DNA from: Pseudocercospora fijiensis CIRAD86
Lineage: Eukaryota; Ascomycota; Dothideomycetes; Mycosphaerellales; Mycosphaerellaceae
Assembly (NCBI RefSeq): GCF_000340215.1
Contig: NW_006921537.1
Span: forward strand, 2,383,011 to 2,447,010
DNA: 64,000 bases
Direction of reading: 5' to 3'
In this document: positions 9,721 through 19,434 of the stretch, piece by piece
Layout of the letters: each line of letters starts with the position of its first letter
Position numbering within the stretch: the stretch's first letter is position 1
The notes under the pieces: generated by a model
Told to the model about the DNA's origin: nothing
Database searches by the model: none
Seen by the model: the letters and a program-made list of their open reading frames with translations, nothing else
Position numbers and translations under genes: made by a program

Positions 9721-12700
9721 CTAATGTGTCACTACACGCAGCGCCTGGAGCATTAATCCAAAGATGAGGCCTCTGCTGACGCTGGGTATCTGCAGGCAGT
9801 CAAACACCTTGCCAAGGGCTTCTCCGCTTGCCGCAGCACCCATGACACTCGTGAGGGCTTGTGGCATGCCTTTCGTGACGAGCAGCTTCCTGGCTTTGAT
9901 GCGTAGCTCTTCTTTTTGTTCGTCTGTCTTTTCTGGATAGTCGCGCTTCCAGATCTCCATCTCTTCGGCAGTGGGCAGAGTGTTCTTCCGTAACTCGTAG
10001 ACGTGATAAGCTACACCGGCATCCGAAAGGTTTGAATCAAGCATGGATTTCTGAAGGAGGTCTCTGATTGTCAACAACTGTGGGTTGCCAGGTCGAAGCA
10101 GGTATGCTTTTGCAGCGCCTAGCAAGGTCCGCCTAATCTGCCAAGCACCCGAGAGTGTGTACAGTTGTGTTATGACAGCGAACATCAGCTCAATGGCTGT
10201 GGAAGTCTCGCGCTCAGTCAAAGGAGGCTTGCTCTCTGTCTTCACAGGTCGCTTGGGTAGCTTCGGAGGTTCCTCTGCAGGTGGTGCAGGAAAATCGGTA
10301 GCTCGCGCTCGTAGTACTTCAGTGCTCCTCCGGACTGGAGAAGGAGGTGCATCGTAATCCGCTGGCATTTCTGAGGGTGGTGGAGGCAGACTGATGCTTT
10401 CCTCCGGCTCCTCGTCAGCTTCTGGAAGCTCGGTGACAGATTCTGAGGTGAGCCCGAGCTCGGGATGGCTAATGACGCTTGTCGGACGACTTGGAGAGCT
10501 GCTAGGTGGAAGCCTGGCAGATCTAAGGGATTCGACACTCCTGGATGAGAATGAGCTGCCACGCCTTTCTAATGTCTCGGCAGCGGGTGATCTGGGCAAG
10601 TCCTGACTTTGCCTAGGACCTTCCATAGATCCAAGATAGCTGTCAGTCATGAATGACTGCCCGGCACTTTGCATGCTTGACCTGTGCCTGGAACCATTGC
10701 TGTCGACACTCGAGCTGGTTATCGATCTAGCAAGATTGGACTGGGATTGACTGGCCTTTTTGGTGCCTCCCACGAGTCCCGCAACTCCTCCGAAAACAGC
10801 TTTGCCACCTGCAGCAACGCCACCGCCGACTTGTTTTGGTGCCTTTGTGAGGGCATTGAACATGTTGTCTCCGATCTTGCCAAATGCATCTGGAGTCGGC
10901 CAGCCAAAGCCCTTGCCTGGACCATTTGGTGATTTGCTCATGCCCTGTTCCTTTTCTAGAAATCGTTTCATGCCTTCGCTCTCGGCCAATGGTTGGTACC
11001 GCACCGCGTCAGTCAGGTAGCGCTCCAGTTCGGTGCGTAAAGACGCCTTGGTATGAACCCTCCACTTTGGCAGTTCCGGATGCACATTTGCGAAGGGCAC
11101 GCCAGTGATAGTGGAGAGCCGACGCAACACTTCGTGCAGAGTCTCAAAGTCAGCATACTTCCGAACTATCATCCAGCCGGGAAATGCAGAAGAGACGGGT
11201 TCGATCTGAACCATATAATCTGTAGTTGGCTTCGCTTTGAGCGACGCCTTTTCGCCAGGCACACTATCATCAAAGATGGAGATATTCGCATTGTGCAGTG
11301 TCAAGACCGCTGCCGGTTGCTCCTTCGAGGGACTGTCCATCGACAGCGCGGTTGCTTGGGTCCTTGGCAACATCTGATCGAAACTGGTGAATTGTTTACT
11401 GGGCGAAGCAAGTTGTTCCTCTGAAGCCACTGCAGTTTCGCTGATAGATGATGTATCGTCAGTCTGACGGTCGCGGTCGCTCTGGCTTGATGTGGGAGTA
11501 GGTGCTCCTTGCGTCGTTGCATCTGAGCTATCTCCCGCGATTGGAGGAGTCTCTGTGCCTTTTGCACGCTCTTCGGCCGCACGTCGCTCGTCCTCGGCGA
11601 TCATGAGCTCAGTCAATCTTCGTGCTTCCTGCATCGCTTCGTCCATAGCTTCTTCCGCTCGACTCATTCTCCTTCTATGCTCTTTCGCCGCTACAGATCC
11701 ACTATCGTTTGGAGGCTGCTTTTGAGCTATCTGTTGTTCCACCTTTGGCGCGTCGACCTGCTTCCTGCCTTCCATGCCAGCGTCAACAATATCCATGACT
11801 TCTTTTGCGGTTTCCGACTTTTCCAATCCATACACGATCCAGTCATTGATCCATGCTGGTTGGGAACAATGGTCAACGGTATATCCAAGCACAAGCTTTG
11901 CGAAAACTTCTTTCAAGAAAACGTATACAGGCGGACAGTTGGTGTGCTTCGGATCAAGGTATGACTGCAAGACGTCTTCGGCGCTGTCTCCCATCTTTAA
12001 TGCCTGCGAGTCTCGGTCCAAGAGATGAGCTAGGTGACTTTCAGGCTTCATAAGCAGGTATGTCGAAATGGCTTCCTCGGCGGTCGCATTCGGCGACGCG
12101 TTCAAAGCTGCGGCCAGCTCCTGTAGAAACACGATGATCATAGAGCTGGCGTTCATAACAAAGTCGAGAAAAGCATCGGCAGGCCTCTTACGCTGAAGGT
12201 GCCCGGAAAGAGACAGGACAAATGCGGTGAATGTTCTTCGACATGTTGCTGGAAAGCTCTGTTCGCCGGGAATCGTGGTATCGTACCAATAATGAACATA
12301 GTCCCTAATGACTGCAGTCGTAAACGCATCCAAAGCCGCTGCAGTCTCTGGGCCGAAGGAGGAGTAGTCAAGCGCGTGGCTCGCGAATATTCTGGTATCC
12401 TCTGCAGTCCTCGAATGTGGCCTGCTCGACCGCAATTCGAGCAGTCTTCTGGCCACCTCGATACTTGCTTCGCGCTTCCGTTCTTCGTCTATCTTCTTCG
12501 TGGCTTCGTCTCGATGGTCAGCTCGTACTCCTTCCCATGTCGCATGCAATACTACGCCGCCCGCGACGCCAATAATGACCAGCCCAACTCGTCCCAGGAC
12601 CAGATACGTAGTCGCTCCCAGACCAACTAAACATGCGCCAAGAGTCTCATTAGTTGCATGTGATAGGAAGTGGAGGGCTCGATCGGTGAATGACTGCAGC

Positions 12701-12834
12701 GTGGACGCTATTGTGCTTTCGTGCGGGCTCGACGGCGCAGAAGTGGGAGAGGACGGCTCCTCAATAGCAGCATCGTCCTGGACGGGCATTGGGGCTTCAT
12801 TAGCAGCGGCCTCCGCAGAGTCTGGTCTATCCAT
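9721..12834 (-). CDS. PXA-PX-NexinC sorting nexin (SNX19/Mdm1-related), membrane-anchored
   Basis: A 1037-residue protein with the sorting-nexin layout used at endosome, vacuole or ER contact sites. An acidic N-terminus is followed by a hydrophobic hairpin (about residues 64-98) that could anchor it in the ER. A PXA domain spans about 135-350 (VIRDYVHYWYDTT near its start). A Ser/Thr-rich linker with a charged helix follows (RRRMSRAEEAMDEAMQEARR). The PX domain is near 530-650 (MIVRKYADFETLHEVLRRL), for phosphoinositide binding. A low-complexity region and a C-terminal Nexin_C domain (about 890-1020) complete it. I see no RGS domain between PXA and PX, so the architecture is closer to SNX19 than to Mdm1/SNX13. 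Single exon; shares a 288-bp divergent promoter region with tyrosyl-tRNA synthetase. Confidence 0.88.
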   Translation of the reverse strand: MDRPDSAEAAANEAPMPVQDDAAIEEPSSPTSAPSSPHESTIASTLQSFTDRALHFLSHATNETLGACLVGLGATTYLVLGRVGLVIIGVAGGVVLHATWEGVRADHRDEATKKIDEERKREASIEVARRLLELRSSRPHSRTAEDTRIFASHALDYSSFGPETAAALDAFTTAVIRDYVHYWYDTTIPGEQSFPATCRRTFTAFVLSLSGHLQRKRPADAFLDFVMNASSMIIVFLQELAAALNASPNATAEEAISTYLLMKPESHLAHLLDRDSQALKMGDSAEDVLQSYLDPKHTNCPPVYVFLKEVFAKLVLGYTVDHCSQPAWINDWIVYGLEKSETAKEVMDIVDAGMEGRKQVDAPKVEQQIAQKQPPNDSGSVAAKEHRRRMSRAEEAMDEAMQEARRLTELMIAEDERRAAEERAKGTETPPIAGDSSDATTQGAPTPTSSQSDRDRQTDDTSSISETAVASEEQLASPSKQFTSFDQMLPRTQATALSMDSPSKEQPAAVLTLHNANISIFDDSVPGEKASLKAKPTTDYMVQIEPVSSAFPGWMIVRKYADFETLHEVLRRLSTITGVPFANVHPELPKWRVHTKASLRTELERYLTDAVRYQPLAESEGMKRFLEKEQGMSKSPNGPGKGFGWPTPDAFGKIGDNMFNALTKAPKQVGGGVAAGGKAVFGGVAGLVGGTKKASQSQSNLARSITSSSVDSNGSRHRSSMQSAGQSFMTDSYLGSMEGPRQSQDLPRSPAAETLERRGSSFSSRSVESLRSARLPPSSSPSRPTSVISHPELGLTSESVTELPEADEEPEESISLPPPPSEMPADYDAPPSPVRRSTEVLRARATDFPAPPAEEPPKLPKRPVKTESKPPLTERETSTAIELMFAVITQLYTLSGAWQIRRTLLGAAKAYLLRPGNPQLLTIRDLLQKSMLDSNLSDAGVAYHVYELRKNTLPTAEEMEIWKRDYPEKTDEQKEELRIKARKLLVTKGMPQALTSVMGAAASGEALGKVFDCLQIPSVSRGLIFGLMLQALRVVTH

Positions 12835-13122
12835 TGTCGCGTAGTATTGAGTATATGGTCATGATCCCATACGTAGCATATGTCCCGCCATGCAGAGCCG
12901 TATTCACGGGCTTACGGTATACAAGCAGCAAGAGCAGACGTGTCAGACTGACTGTGTGCACGGATGCGTGGGTGGGAAGTGGGAAGTTCGCACCAGCCAC
13001 GCTTCAGCCACTGTGGTGTGGTGTGGCGTTTGAGGTAAACATTTCGACTTCAATGACTCTGAAGCAATCCATGTCTGGTCACGACAGCACCACCACCGCG
13101 GCGAGAGAGAGTCTGGCACACC
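12835..13122. promoter_or_regulatory. Divergent promoter region (sorting nexin / TyrRS)
   Basis: The 288 bp between two start codons pointing away from each other must hold both promoters and leaders. It contains a GTGGTGTGGTGTGG stretch near 13013-13026. No TATA box is obvious for either gene. Confidence 0.55.
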
Positions 13123-14406
13123 ATGGCGGCAACCGCAGACGGCCAATTGGCACAGTCCGCCGACGAGAAGTTTGCATTGATCAAGAACAATCTGCAAGAA
13201 GTGCTCAATCCCGAAATCATTGAAGAAGTTCTGACGAAGAATGAGCGCCCTCTCCGCATCTACTGGGGCACCGCAACGACCGGCAAGCCTCACTGCGGCT
13301 ACTTCGTTCCTATGCTCAAGATCGCCGAGTTCCTGGCTGCCGGCTGCGAAGTGAAGGTGCTCTTGGCGGACGTGCATGGCTTCCTCGACAACCTCAAGGC
13401 ACCAATCGAGCTCGTCAACTTCCGCGCCGACTACTACCGACACTGCATCACCGCCGCCCTCAAGGCCGTCAACATTGATGTGTCGCGGCTGAAGTTCGTG
13501 CTTGGCTCATCTTACCAGACGACGGGCGAGAGCGGGGCCAAGTACTTCATGGATCTGCTTCGACTCAGCACTTCTGTTTCTGGCCACGACGCCAGCAAAG
13601 CTGGCTCAGAAGTCGTCAAGCAAGTCGAGGCTCCTCCGCTTTCATCTCAGATCTACCCACTCATGCAGGCACTCGATGAGGAGTACCTTGGTGTGGATGC
13701 ACAGTTTGGCGGCGTCGATCAGCGGAAGATCTTCACGCTTGCAGTCGAAGCATTACCTCGTGTTGGATTTGCGAAGCGCGCGCACTTGATGAATCCTCTC
13801 ATTCCTGGTCTGCAAGAAGGCGGCAAGATGTCTAGCTCCGATCCAGATTCCAAGATCGACCTGATCGACCCACCAGAAGTTGTCAAGAAGAAGCTGAAGA
13901 AAGCCTTCTGTCCACCAAAGCAAGTGGAGGGCAACGGCGTTCTCAGCTTTGTCGAGTATGTGCTCCTTCCAGCATCGGCGCTCAAGAACAACGGCACGCC
14001 CAAATTTGTTGTGCCACGTCGCGACGCACAGCCACTCGAATACGCCAACATCAAGCAAATGCACGATGACTATCTGGCAGACGTACTGCAACCTCAGTCA
14101 CTCAAGCCTGCCGTCACCGAAGCGCTCTTGGAGATTCTTGAGCCAATCCAGAAGGACTTCGCTCAAAGCAAAGAGTGGCAGGAGATCGAGCAGAAAGCTT
14201 ACCCTCCGCCACCTGCTCCCGAGAAGAAAAAGAAGAAGGAGAAAAACCTTGGCTCGCGGTTTCCCGGCGCAAAGAAGGAGAATGGAGCGATCGAAGTGAA
14301 GCCGGATGGCAGCATTGAAGGCCCTGGTGCACACGAGGCAAGCGTCGGCAGGACTACCGAAGATGCGATGAGCAAGCTGAGTGTCGCGGAGACTGAAAAG
14401 GCGTAG
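13123..14406 (+). CDS. TYS1: Cytosolic tyrosyl-tRNA synthetase
   Basis: Charges tRNA-Tyr with tyrosine for cytosolic translation. The 427-residue class Ic synthetase is a single exon. The HIGH-like signature is PHCGY (residues 56-60, in TTGKPHCGYF), and the second signature is KMSSSD (235-240). The segment from ALDEEYLGVDAQFGGVDQRKIF is the strongly conserved tyrosine-binding region of eukaryotic/archaeal-type TyrRS. A Lys-rich stretch (EKKKKKEKN) near the C-terminus is typical of fungal cytosolic enzymes, followed by a short acidic/Ser tail. No mitochondrial presequence is seen. The length is slightly above the yeast enzyme (394). All expected motifs are present, so the gene appears functional. 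Confidence 0.96.
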   Translation: MAATADGQLAQSADEKFALIKNNLQEVLNPEIIEEVLTKNERPLRIYWGTATTGKPHCGYFVPMLKIAEFLAAGCEVKVLLADVHGFLDNLKAPIELVNFRADYYRHCITAALKAVNIDVSRLKFVLGSSYQTTGESGAKYFMDLLRLSTSVSGHDASKAGSEVVKQVEAPPLSSQIYPLMQALDEEYLGVDAQFGGVDQRKIFTLAVEALPRVGFAKRAHLMNPLIPGLQEGGKMSSSDPDSKIDLIDPPEVVKKKLKKAFCPPKQVEGNGVLSFVEYVLLPASALKNNGTPKFVVPRRDAQPLEYANIKQMHDDYLADVLQPQSLKPAVTEALLEILEPIQKDFAQSKEWQEIEQKAYPPPPAPEKKKKKEKNLGSRFPGAKKENGAIEVKPDGSIEGPGAHEASVGRTTEDAMSKLSVAETEKA

Positions 14407-14735
14407 CAATTCAGTGAGCTGTTCCTGTTCAGGGCAATAGAAACTGTGTTCATTCTGTGTCATGCTGAACGTCTGATGCAGTTACAAACGAAGTCTACAT
14501 TTATGATCCACGGCTTTCCTCTCAGCAATTGCTCCCATTGTGCATGCGAATAACTCGTGCGACCTCTTCAAGTGGACTCGGGAATCTCTGAGGGCACACA
14601 CTATCCAGCACTCGAGTGCGCAACAGTATCTCTAGAGTACGCCTAGCTGCTAGATAACATCAACGCCAAAGGGGCTCCGTTCGAGGCACCTCAGCCAAGA
14701 GTCGCCAATCATTACATCTCCCTTCCGAGGCCTTA
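14407..14735. other. Convergent 3' intergenic region
   Basis: Lies between the 3' ends of TyrRS (+) and the F-box-like gene (-). It should contain both poly(A) regions; no other feature recognised. Confidence 0.5.
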
Positions 14736-15467
14736 CTACATGTAACCAAAAGCGACTCCAACATCCTCCAATGCCATCCTGACCCCCTCAAGAACCCGCT
14801 CCATCGTACTCCACTCGACCTTGCCCATTGCCTCCACAGTACTAAAACTCCCCGACGCCAATTTCGGCATCAACCTACCGCCACTCAGCAGACTGGGCTT
14901 CGGGGCTCTCATAGCCTTCCCCTCATGCCACAGCTTGACCCACTCCATGAGATTCCTCCAATTCAACGAACCCTCGTAGACCCCGAATCGGGTCGCTGTG
15001 GGGTGGCAGATCCAGTGGGAGGTCGGCTGGCGCGGCAATGGATTTTTCAAATCATAGCAGTAGACGCTGAAAGTGTTCTCCTCGAGGAAGATGAGGCGGG
15101 ACTCCATGTAGGTCTTGCGACAGACTGCGACGAGACCAGGATATTGCGGTTTGTTTGTCTCAATAATTGCGATCTTGAAATCTTCGACTAGGACGTCGCG
15201 ATAGATGCGGTTGAGTAGCTCTGCTGGGAGACCAAGGAGAGAGGCGCGTGGGTAAGTCGGACGTCCTTTGCGCTTCAAAAAAAATGTCAGACTCTGAACA
15301 GGTCGACAGTGGTAGATGAATTTACATACTTTGGTCTCCTCGACACAGCCCATCTTGTCTTTCAATCGCCTCGACCGGATCGAAGGCGGTAAGTCGGCAG
15401 CGTTGACTGCTTTGCGCTTTGGCACGGTGCCCTGGGAGGTTGGTGTTCCCATCAAGAGTGGTAGCAA
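14736..15467 (-). CDS. Small F-box-like/2EXR-like fungal protein, one intron
   Basis: Two exons: 15467-15330 and 15272-14736, giving 224 residues. The 57-nt intron 15329-15273 begins GTATGT, has a CTGAC branch site and ends TTGAAG. It is a multiple of three and lacks a stop, so reading through it adds 19 residues and produces the unspliced 243-codon frame. The core LLGLPAELLNRIYRDVL...CRKTYMESRLIFLEENTF is the pattern of large fungal families with an F-box-like or 2EXR N-terminal helix pair. These are possibly adaptors for ubiquitin ligases, but the function of this subgroup is unknown. A short basic N-terminus precedes it (PKRKAVNAADLPPSIRSRRLK). Confidence 0.75.
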   Translation of the reverse strand: MLPLLMGTPTSQGTVPKRKAVNAADLPPSIRSRRLKDKMGCVEETKVCKFIYHCRPVQSLTFFLKRKGRPTYPRASLLGLPAELLNRIYRDVLVEDFKIAIIETNKPQYPGLVAVCRKTYMESRLIFLEENTFSVYCYDLKNPLPRQPTSHWICHPTATRFGVYEGSLNWRNLMEWVKLWHEGKAMRAPKPSLLSGGRLMPKLASGSFSTVEAMGKVEWSTMERVLEGVRMALEDVGVAFGYM

Positions 15468-15604
15468 AAAAATTTAAGCTTCAACTCAATATCGAAGCAA
15501 AATAAGGTTACAGGTACGCTTGCGGCTCTGGCAGCGGGCCGTGCACTTTAACATTCGGCACGTGAAAGATGCTGTGAGTGAAGGGCCGGGGATGAGGCCA
15601 ACCC

Positions 15605-16180
15605 GCAGATAAGCGTAATTGTATACTTGTAGAATGTCGAATTGAGTATATAAGGATATTCTTGGAGCTAGTAGAATTTACTTATAAGGTCTAGCGAAGA
15701 GTACGAATTGTCGCGTAGCTCTAAAGTATTACTATCGCGTCGCCGTATATTCTATCGCCGCTATATATTCTATCGCTACTATATATTGTACGGCGTGCCG
15801 CCGCCGTATTTGCTATCGTCGTTGTATTATCGCAGTCGGTACGTAATTTGTGTTTTTAATTTCTACTAATAGTAGCTTAGTACGTAACGTTTCTTTTTAA
15901 TTTCTACTAATTAGAGGCCGAGCTAGATTTTATTAGAGAGCGCCCTTTAACAATTAAACCCTCGCCTAGTATCCTATATAACCTAAGGCAGAATTCTAAT
16001 CGTTATTTTATACTCGCTCTAGATACCTTCTATAACTCTCGTCGTAAGCTCCTCGAGTTATTCTAGATGCCTTCTACTTCGCTAGAAGAATAGTATTAGT
16101 ACCGGGATATATCTTTATTAAAGTATTTACCCTAGGAGACTAAAAAGCGTTTGCCTAAAAAAGGCACAACTTACTTAGTA
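15605..16180. mobile_element. RIP-mutated transposon relic, unclassified
   Basis: About 575 bp with abrupt loss of CA/TG and gain of TA, unlike the host sequence on both sides. It contains a degenerate tandem stretch of a CTATATATTCTATCGC-like unit (about 15740-15800) and two copies of a TTTTTAATTTCTACTAAT motif (about 15855 and 15896). No protein motif or terminal repeat could be identified. Confidence 0.55.
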
Positions 16181-16392
16181 AGATGTTGCCATGCGCAGAT
16201 TGATTGAGGGCCTGGGACAAGAGTGTAGAAAGTCATCGGATGCCAAGCATAGGAAAATGCGATGCATCGTAGCTTCCTGCAAAGTGGTCCACTTTTTCAA
16301 CTTTGTCTTCTACCTCTTGTACTTCCACTCAGTGGTGCCTGAGGTTGGTTTGTCTTCTACAATCCTCGCCTCGCATACTGTGCACCTTGCCG

Positions 16393-18012
16393 ATGATGGA
16401 AGATCTGGTCCGCGAATTCAACAGCCTTCCACGCCCACAAACTACTCCAACAGGCTTGCCCAACCATTGGGTGTTCCGGTCGGTCTTCTGCCTGCTCTTT
16501 CGATCACTGCATACAGCATTCTCCCCTAATCAAGCGATGATTCGGGTCTCCTCAGACGACATGCCATTCGCTCTTGCTGATTATCTGCGCTACCGCAGCT
16601 GACGCTTTGGGGCAGGACTCGTCATGTGCCGTTACAGCCACCCGGTGACCTTCTGATCGCCGTCCACCCACCCAGCACCTTCGCCTTGCACGCGGGACCG
16701 GCGCAAATCCTGAATCTGCCTTCTCTGCCCGACAAGGCAACTGCAATCGTGAGCTTGCTCCTGGATGCATTCATCAAGGGTAGTCGCGATCCCACTGGCA
16801 GGCAGGAAGCTCCAGCTTTCGCACCTTGGACCTGGGCAACCGACGACCAGGAGCTGGCAGAGGCAATACAGCTGAAGCTGAGAGACCACGGCGTTCAGGA
16901 GGCGCTTTGTAACGTGGGCTTGTGTACGCAGCAGGAGAAGGGCATCGTCGACGAACAATGGTCAAGGCTCGTTGGCATGATGATGACCCTGATGGGCCGG
17001 GATGCAAAGACTAAGAAGGCTCGAGCTGCGGCTCAAACCACAGAGGTCTCGTCGTCATCCGCTACCTCCACGAGCACAGTGCAGCTTGGTGATGCCTCCC
17101 AGTGCCACCACTGCCGCAAGACCTTTTCCACATCACCCAAGAGATGCTCCGCTTGTGGTAAGGCGTACTATTGCAATCGGGACTGTCAGAAAGCGGACTG
17201 GAAGCGACACAAGAAGCCCGACTGCTTGGCCAACCGTTCCGACTCTAATTCCTCGGCAAGTGCTGCGCAGGCACGAGAAGTTGTCGACGCGCACACCTAT
17301 TTCAACACTGTAGCGCATACTATCCCGGAAGCCCAAGCACTGGCAAGGACGCTGAATCTCGTCTTGCCCAGCTCTCTATCTCCAGCTCAGAGACAAGGCA
17401 CACGGTGAGTGAAGAATTCTCGCTTACCAAGGCACCTTCTAACGCGGATCAGCAAACCACTGCGGCGTCTGATCGTGACCGGCAACGACAGTGCGGAGAA
17501 CATGGCGATGCTTTTCGGTCCATCTTGGCAAGAGAGCATACAGAGAGACCGTGACGAGATTCGTCTCGAAGTCCTGCTCAATCCTCCAAGAGGCTCTCCC
17601 TCATACGCCATAAGTGCACAACTCGATGCTGGTGGCCCAGTAAGTGAACAGCACTGTCCCTCCGCCCTCAGTTGTTTCGTTCCTCAACCTTGTGATTGCG
17701 CGACCGTTGTGATCGTAGCCCTCACAGCATCTAGTTTTGTCGAAGCACGTCGCGTTCTCTCTACAGCTTTTACTAATGATTCCCCCTTTCCAGACGTGGT
17801 CTCCGCGTCCAGCAACCCCACAAGAGAGAGCAAGACTCGATGAAGTGCGCGAAATGCAGGCAATGATACGCCAGCGTGTAGGGTCTGGCAAATCACCATC
17901 CAATGCAGATATGCAGGCCATCTTGACATCATTCGGTGCCCACTGGGTGGACAAGCTTCCAACATACCAGCTCGCCATAAACACTATGGATCAAGGAGTG
18001 CAACCCCTATGA
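16393..18012 (+). CDS. MYND-type zinc finger protein, four exons
   Basis: Gene model from splice signals: exon 1 from 16393 to about 16470 (start MMEDLVREFNSLP; 16482 is an alternative end), exon 2 16599-17404, exon 3 17453-17639, exon 4 17794-18012. Intron 17405-17452 is GTGAGT...CTAAC...CAG. Intron 17640-17793 is GTAAGT...TACTAAT...CAG. The lengths keep frame and give about 429 residues. Exon 2 encodes a MYND finger with all zinc ligands (CHHCRKTFSTSPKRCSAC, then YYCNRDCQ and H...C), normally a protein-interaction module. The rest (PPGDLLIAVHPPSTFALHAG; RLIVTGNDSAENMAMLFGPSW) is not a family I can name. The first intron boundaries are the least certain part. It converges with the small secreted-protein gene 210 bp downstream. 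Confidence 0.78.
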
Positions 18013-18222
18013 GGAGTTGGCATCAGAGCAAAGCATCAAGCATTTTGTGCGCTGAGCCTTCGAAAGTAAGCAAATTGTAACAGTAGCTTAAACCGATGGG
18101 TGCGACTCCGCTGCCTTTCTCTGCCCTAAAGTACGTCCTCATTCATCATTTCCCGATTCGTTAACACTGACCGATATCCAGATCGCATCAATGTATGTGT
18201 AATGTACCCGATGACATCCAGC

Positions 18223-18718
18223 TCAAGCTTTCGTACATGAGACCTTCCAGCTCCTTGCCGCATCGTCCATACTAAGTCCTCTGTGTTTGATGTCCTGATG
18301 TTCCGAATGCTTCACCTCCTTACAGCTCGACATCATCTCCAGAGGTGTTGCAGCAAGTAACGCGTCACCCGAGCATCCTTCGTTGGCCCAAAACTCGATG
18401 TTGCACTCTGCGAGATCGGTCAGCACTGAAAGGGCTTTCAAATTCTCCCGCACGGGTCGTACCATTTCCATTGATCTCTAGCCCCTCGCCTCTAGCCGAT
18501 ATATCCCTCCTTCGTCCTGCTCCTCCGTGGCTCAGACTGTAACTATTGAATCCCTCCTGAGTCGAATGGCACGAACTGTCCAGGTCCTGCGAGGCCACCT
18601 TCGTCGTACACGTAGAGTCACGGAAAGACTGGATTTGCATGCCGAGAACAGCGAATGTATTGTCTGCAGCAACGATGGCCGCACTCAAACTTGCTAACAG
18701 CAATGGTACCGCAAACAT
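18223..18718 (-). CDS. Small six-cysteine secreted protein, one intron (effector-like)
   Basis: Two exons: 18718-18463 and 18407-18223, encoding 146 residues. The 55-nt intron 18462-18408 begins GTACG, has a CTGAC branch site and ends CGCAG. Splicing restores a frame in which an Asn-Glu-Cys codon series spans the junction. The N-terminus is a clear signal peptide (MFAVPLLLASLSAAIVAADN, cleavage probably after an Ala near 18). The mature part has six Cys (STC, SSC, NEC, EGC, SSC, VSC), enough for three disulfides. A GRRR dibasic site near residue 70 could be cut by a Kex2-like protease. No family recognised. Small size, secretion and even Cys number fit apoplastic effectors or other small secreted proteins; this is inference. 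Confidence 0.7.
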
Positions 18719-19434
18719 TGTGGATCTCTAGCGGCATTGATGAAGCGTTGATGATGAAAGATGTGCATTCCTGAGGGGTAGTAGTAACAACGACAAGAAA
18801 GGATCTAGACTACCGCTACTGTAAGAGATCGCAACACCCAAGACGGGAATTAAGCATATTTGAAAGATTAAGTACTCGCATCCTTGCGCTGCTGCCGCTG
18901 CACGAGGTGTCTCGTGACGCATCCGGTCACCGATGATTCGCTGCGTAGCCTGCGTTGCAACCAGGAACAAAACTGTTCAGCCTTGTACAATACGTCTCAA
19001 CAGGCCTTTCCCTCAGAGTCCAGACTTGGCTTGGGCGATTATTGGATGCTTGCGACAACATCGACACGATGGAAGAGGTGGTGCCCATCACCATCATGTT
19101 GTTCTTCTAGCAAAGCAGGCGGTCACGGCCTTTATTACACTCGCAACCTCGTATTTGATTGAGGCGCTGTGCGTGCAGGCTACGACAGGACCTACAAGAG
19201 ACAATAATGATAGAGGATCATCCGGGGCCAAGTGTCGCGACGCCACAGGACAGTTCTTAGGATGGCATGATGAAAGATTGCACAAAAAAAAGTGCAGCAG
19301 GTACGTACTGTTTGCCCGACTTCTGCCTCACTGCCGCCGAATTTGTGCCTTTTGTGACTCATCACCTTGACGCTTGAAGATCTGACGCATGACATGACCA
19401 GGTCTTCATGGCTCTTTGACCTTTGGTGTATATA
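18719..19434. other. Intergenic region upstream of the small secreted-protein gene
   Basis: Normal host composition, no recognisable gene. It holds the promoter of the leftward secreted-protein gene and the 3' flank of the GH76 gene. Several short frames on both strands look random. Confidence 0.5.
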
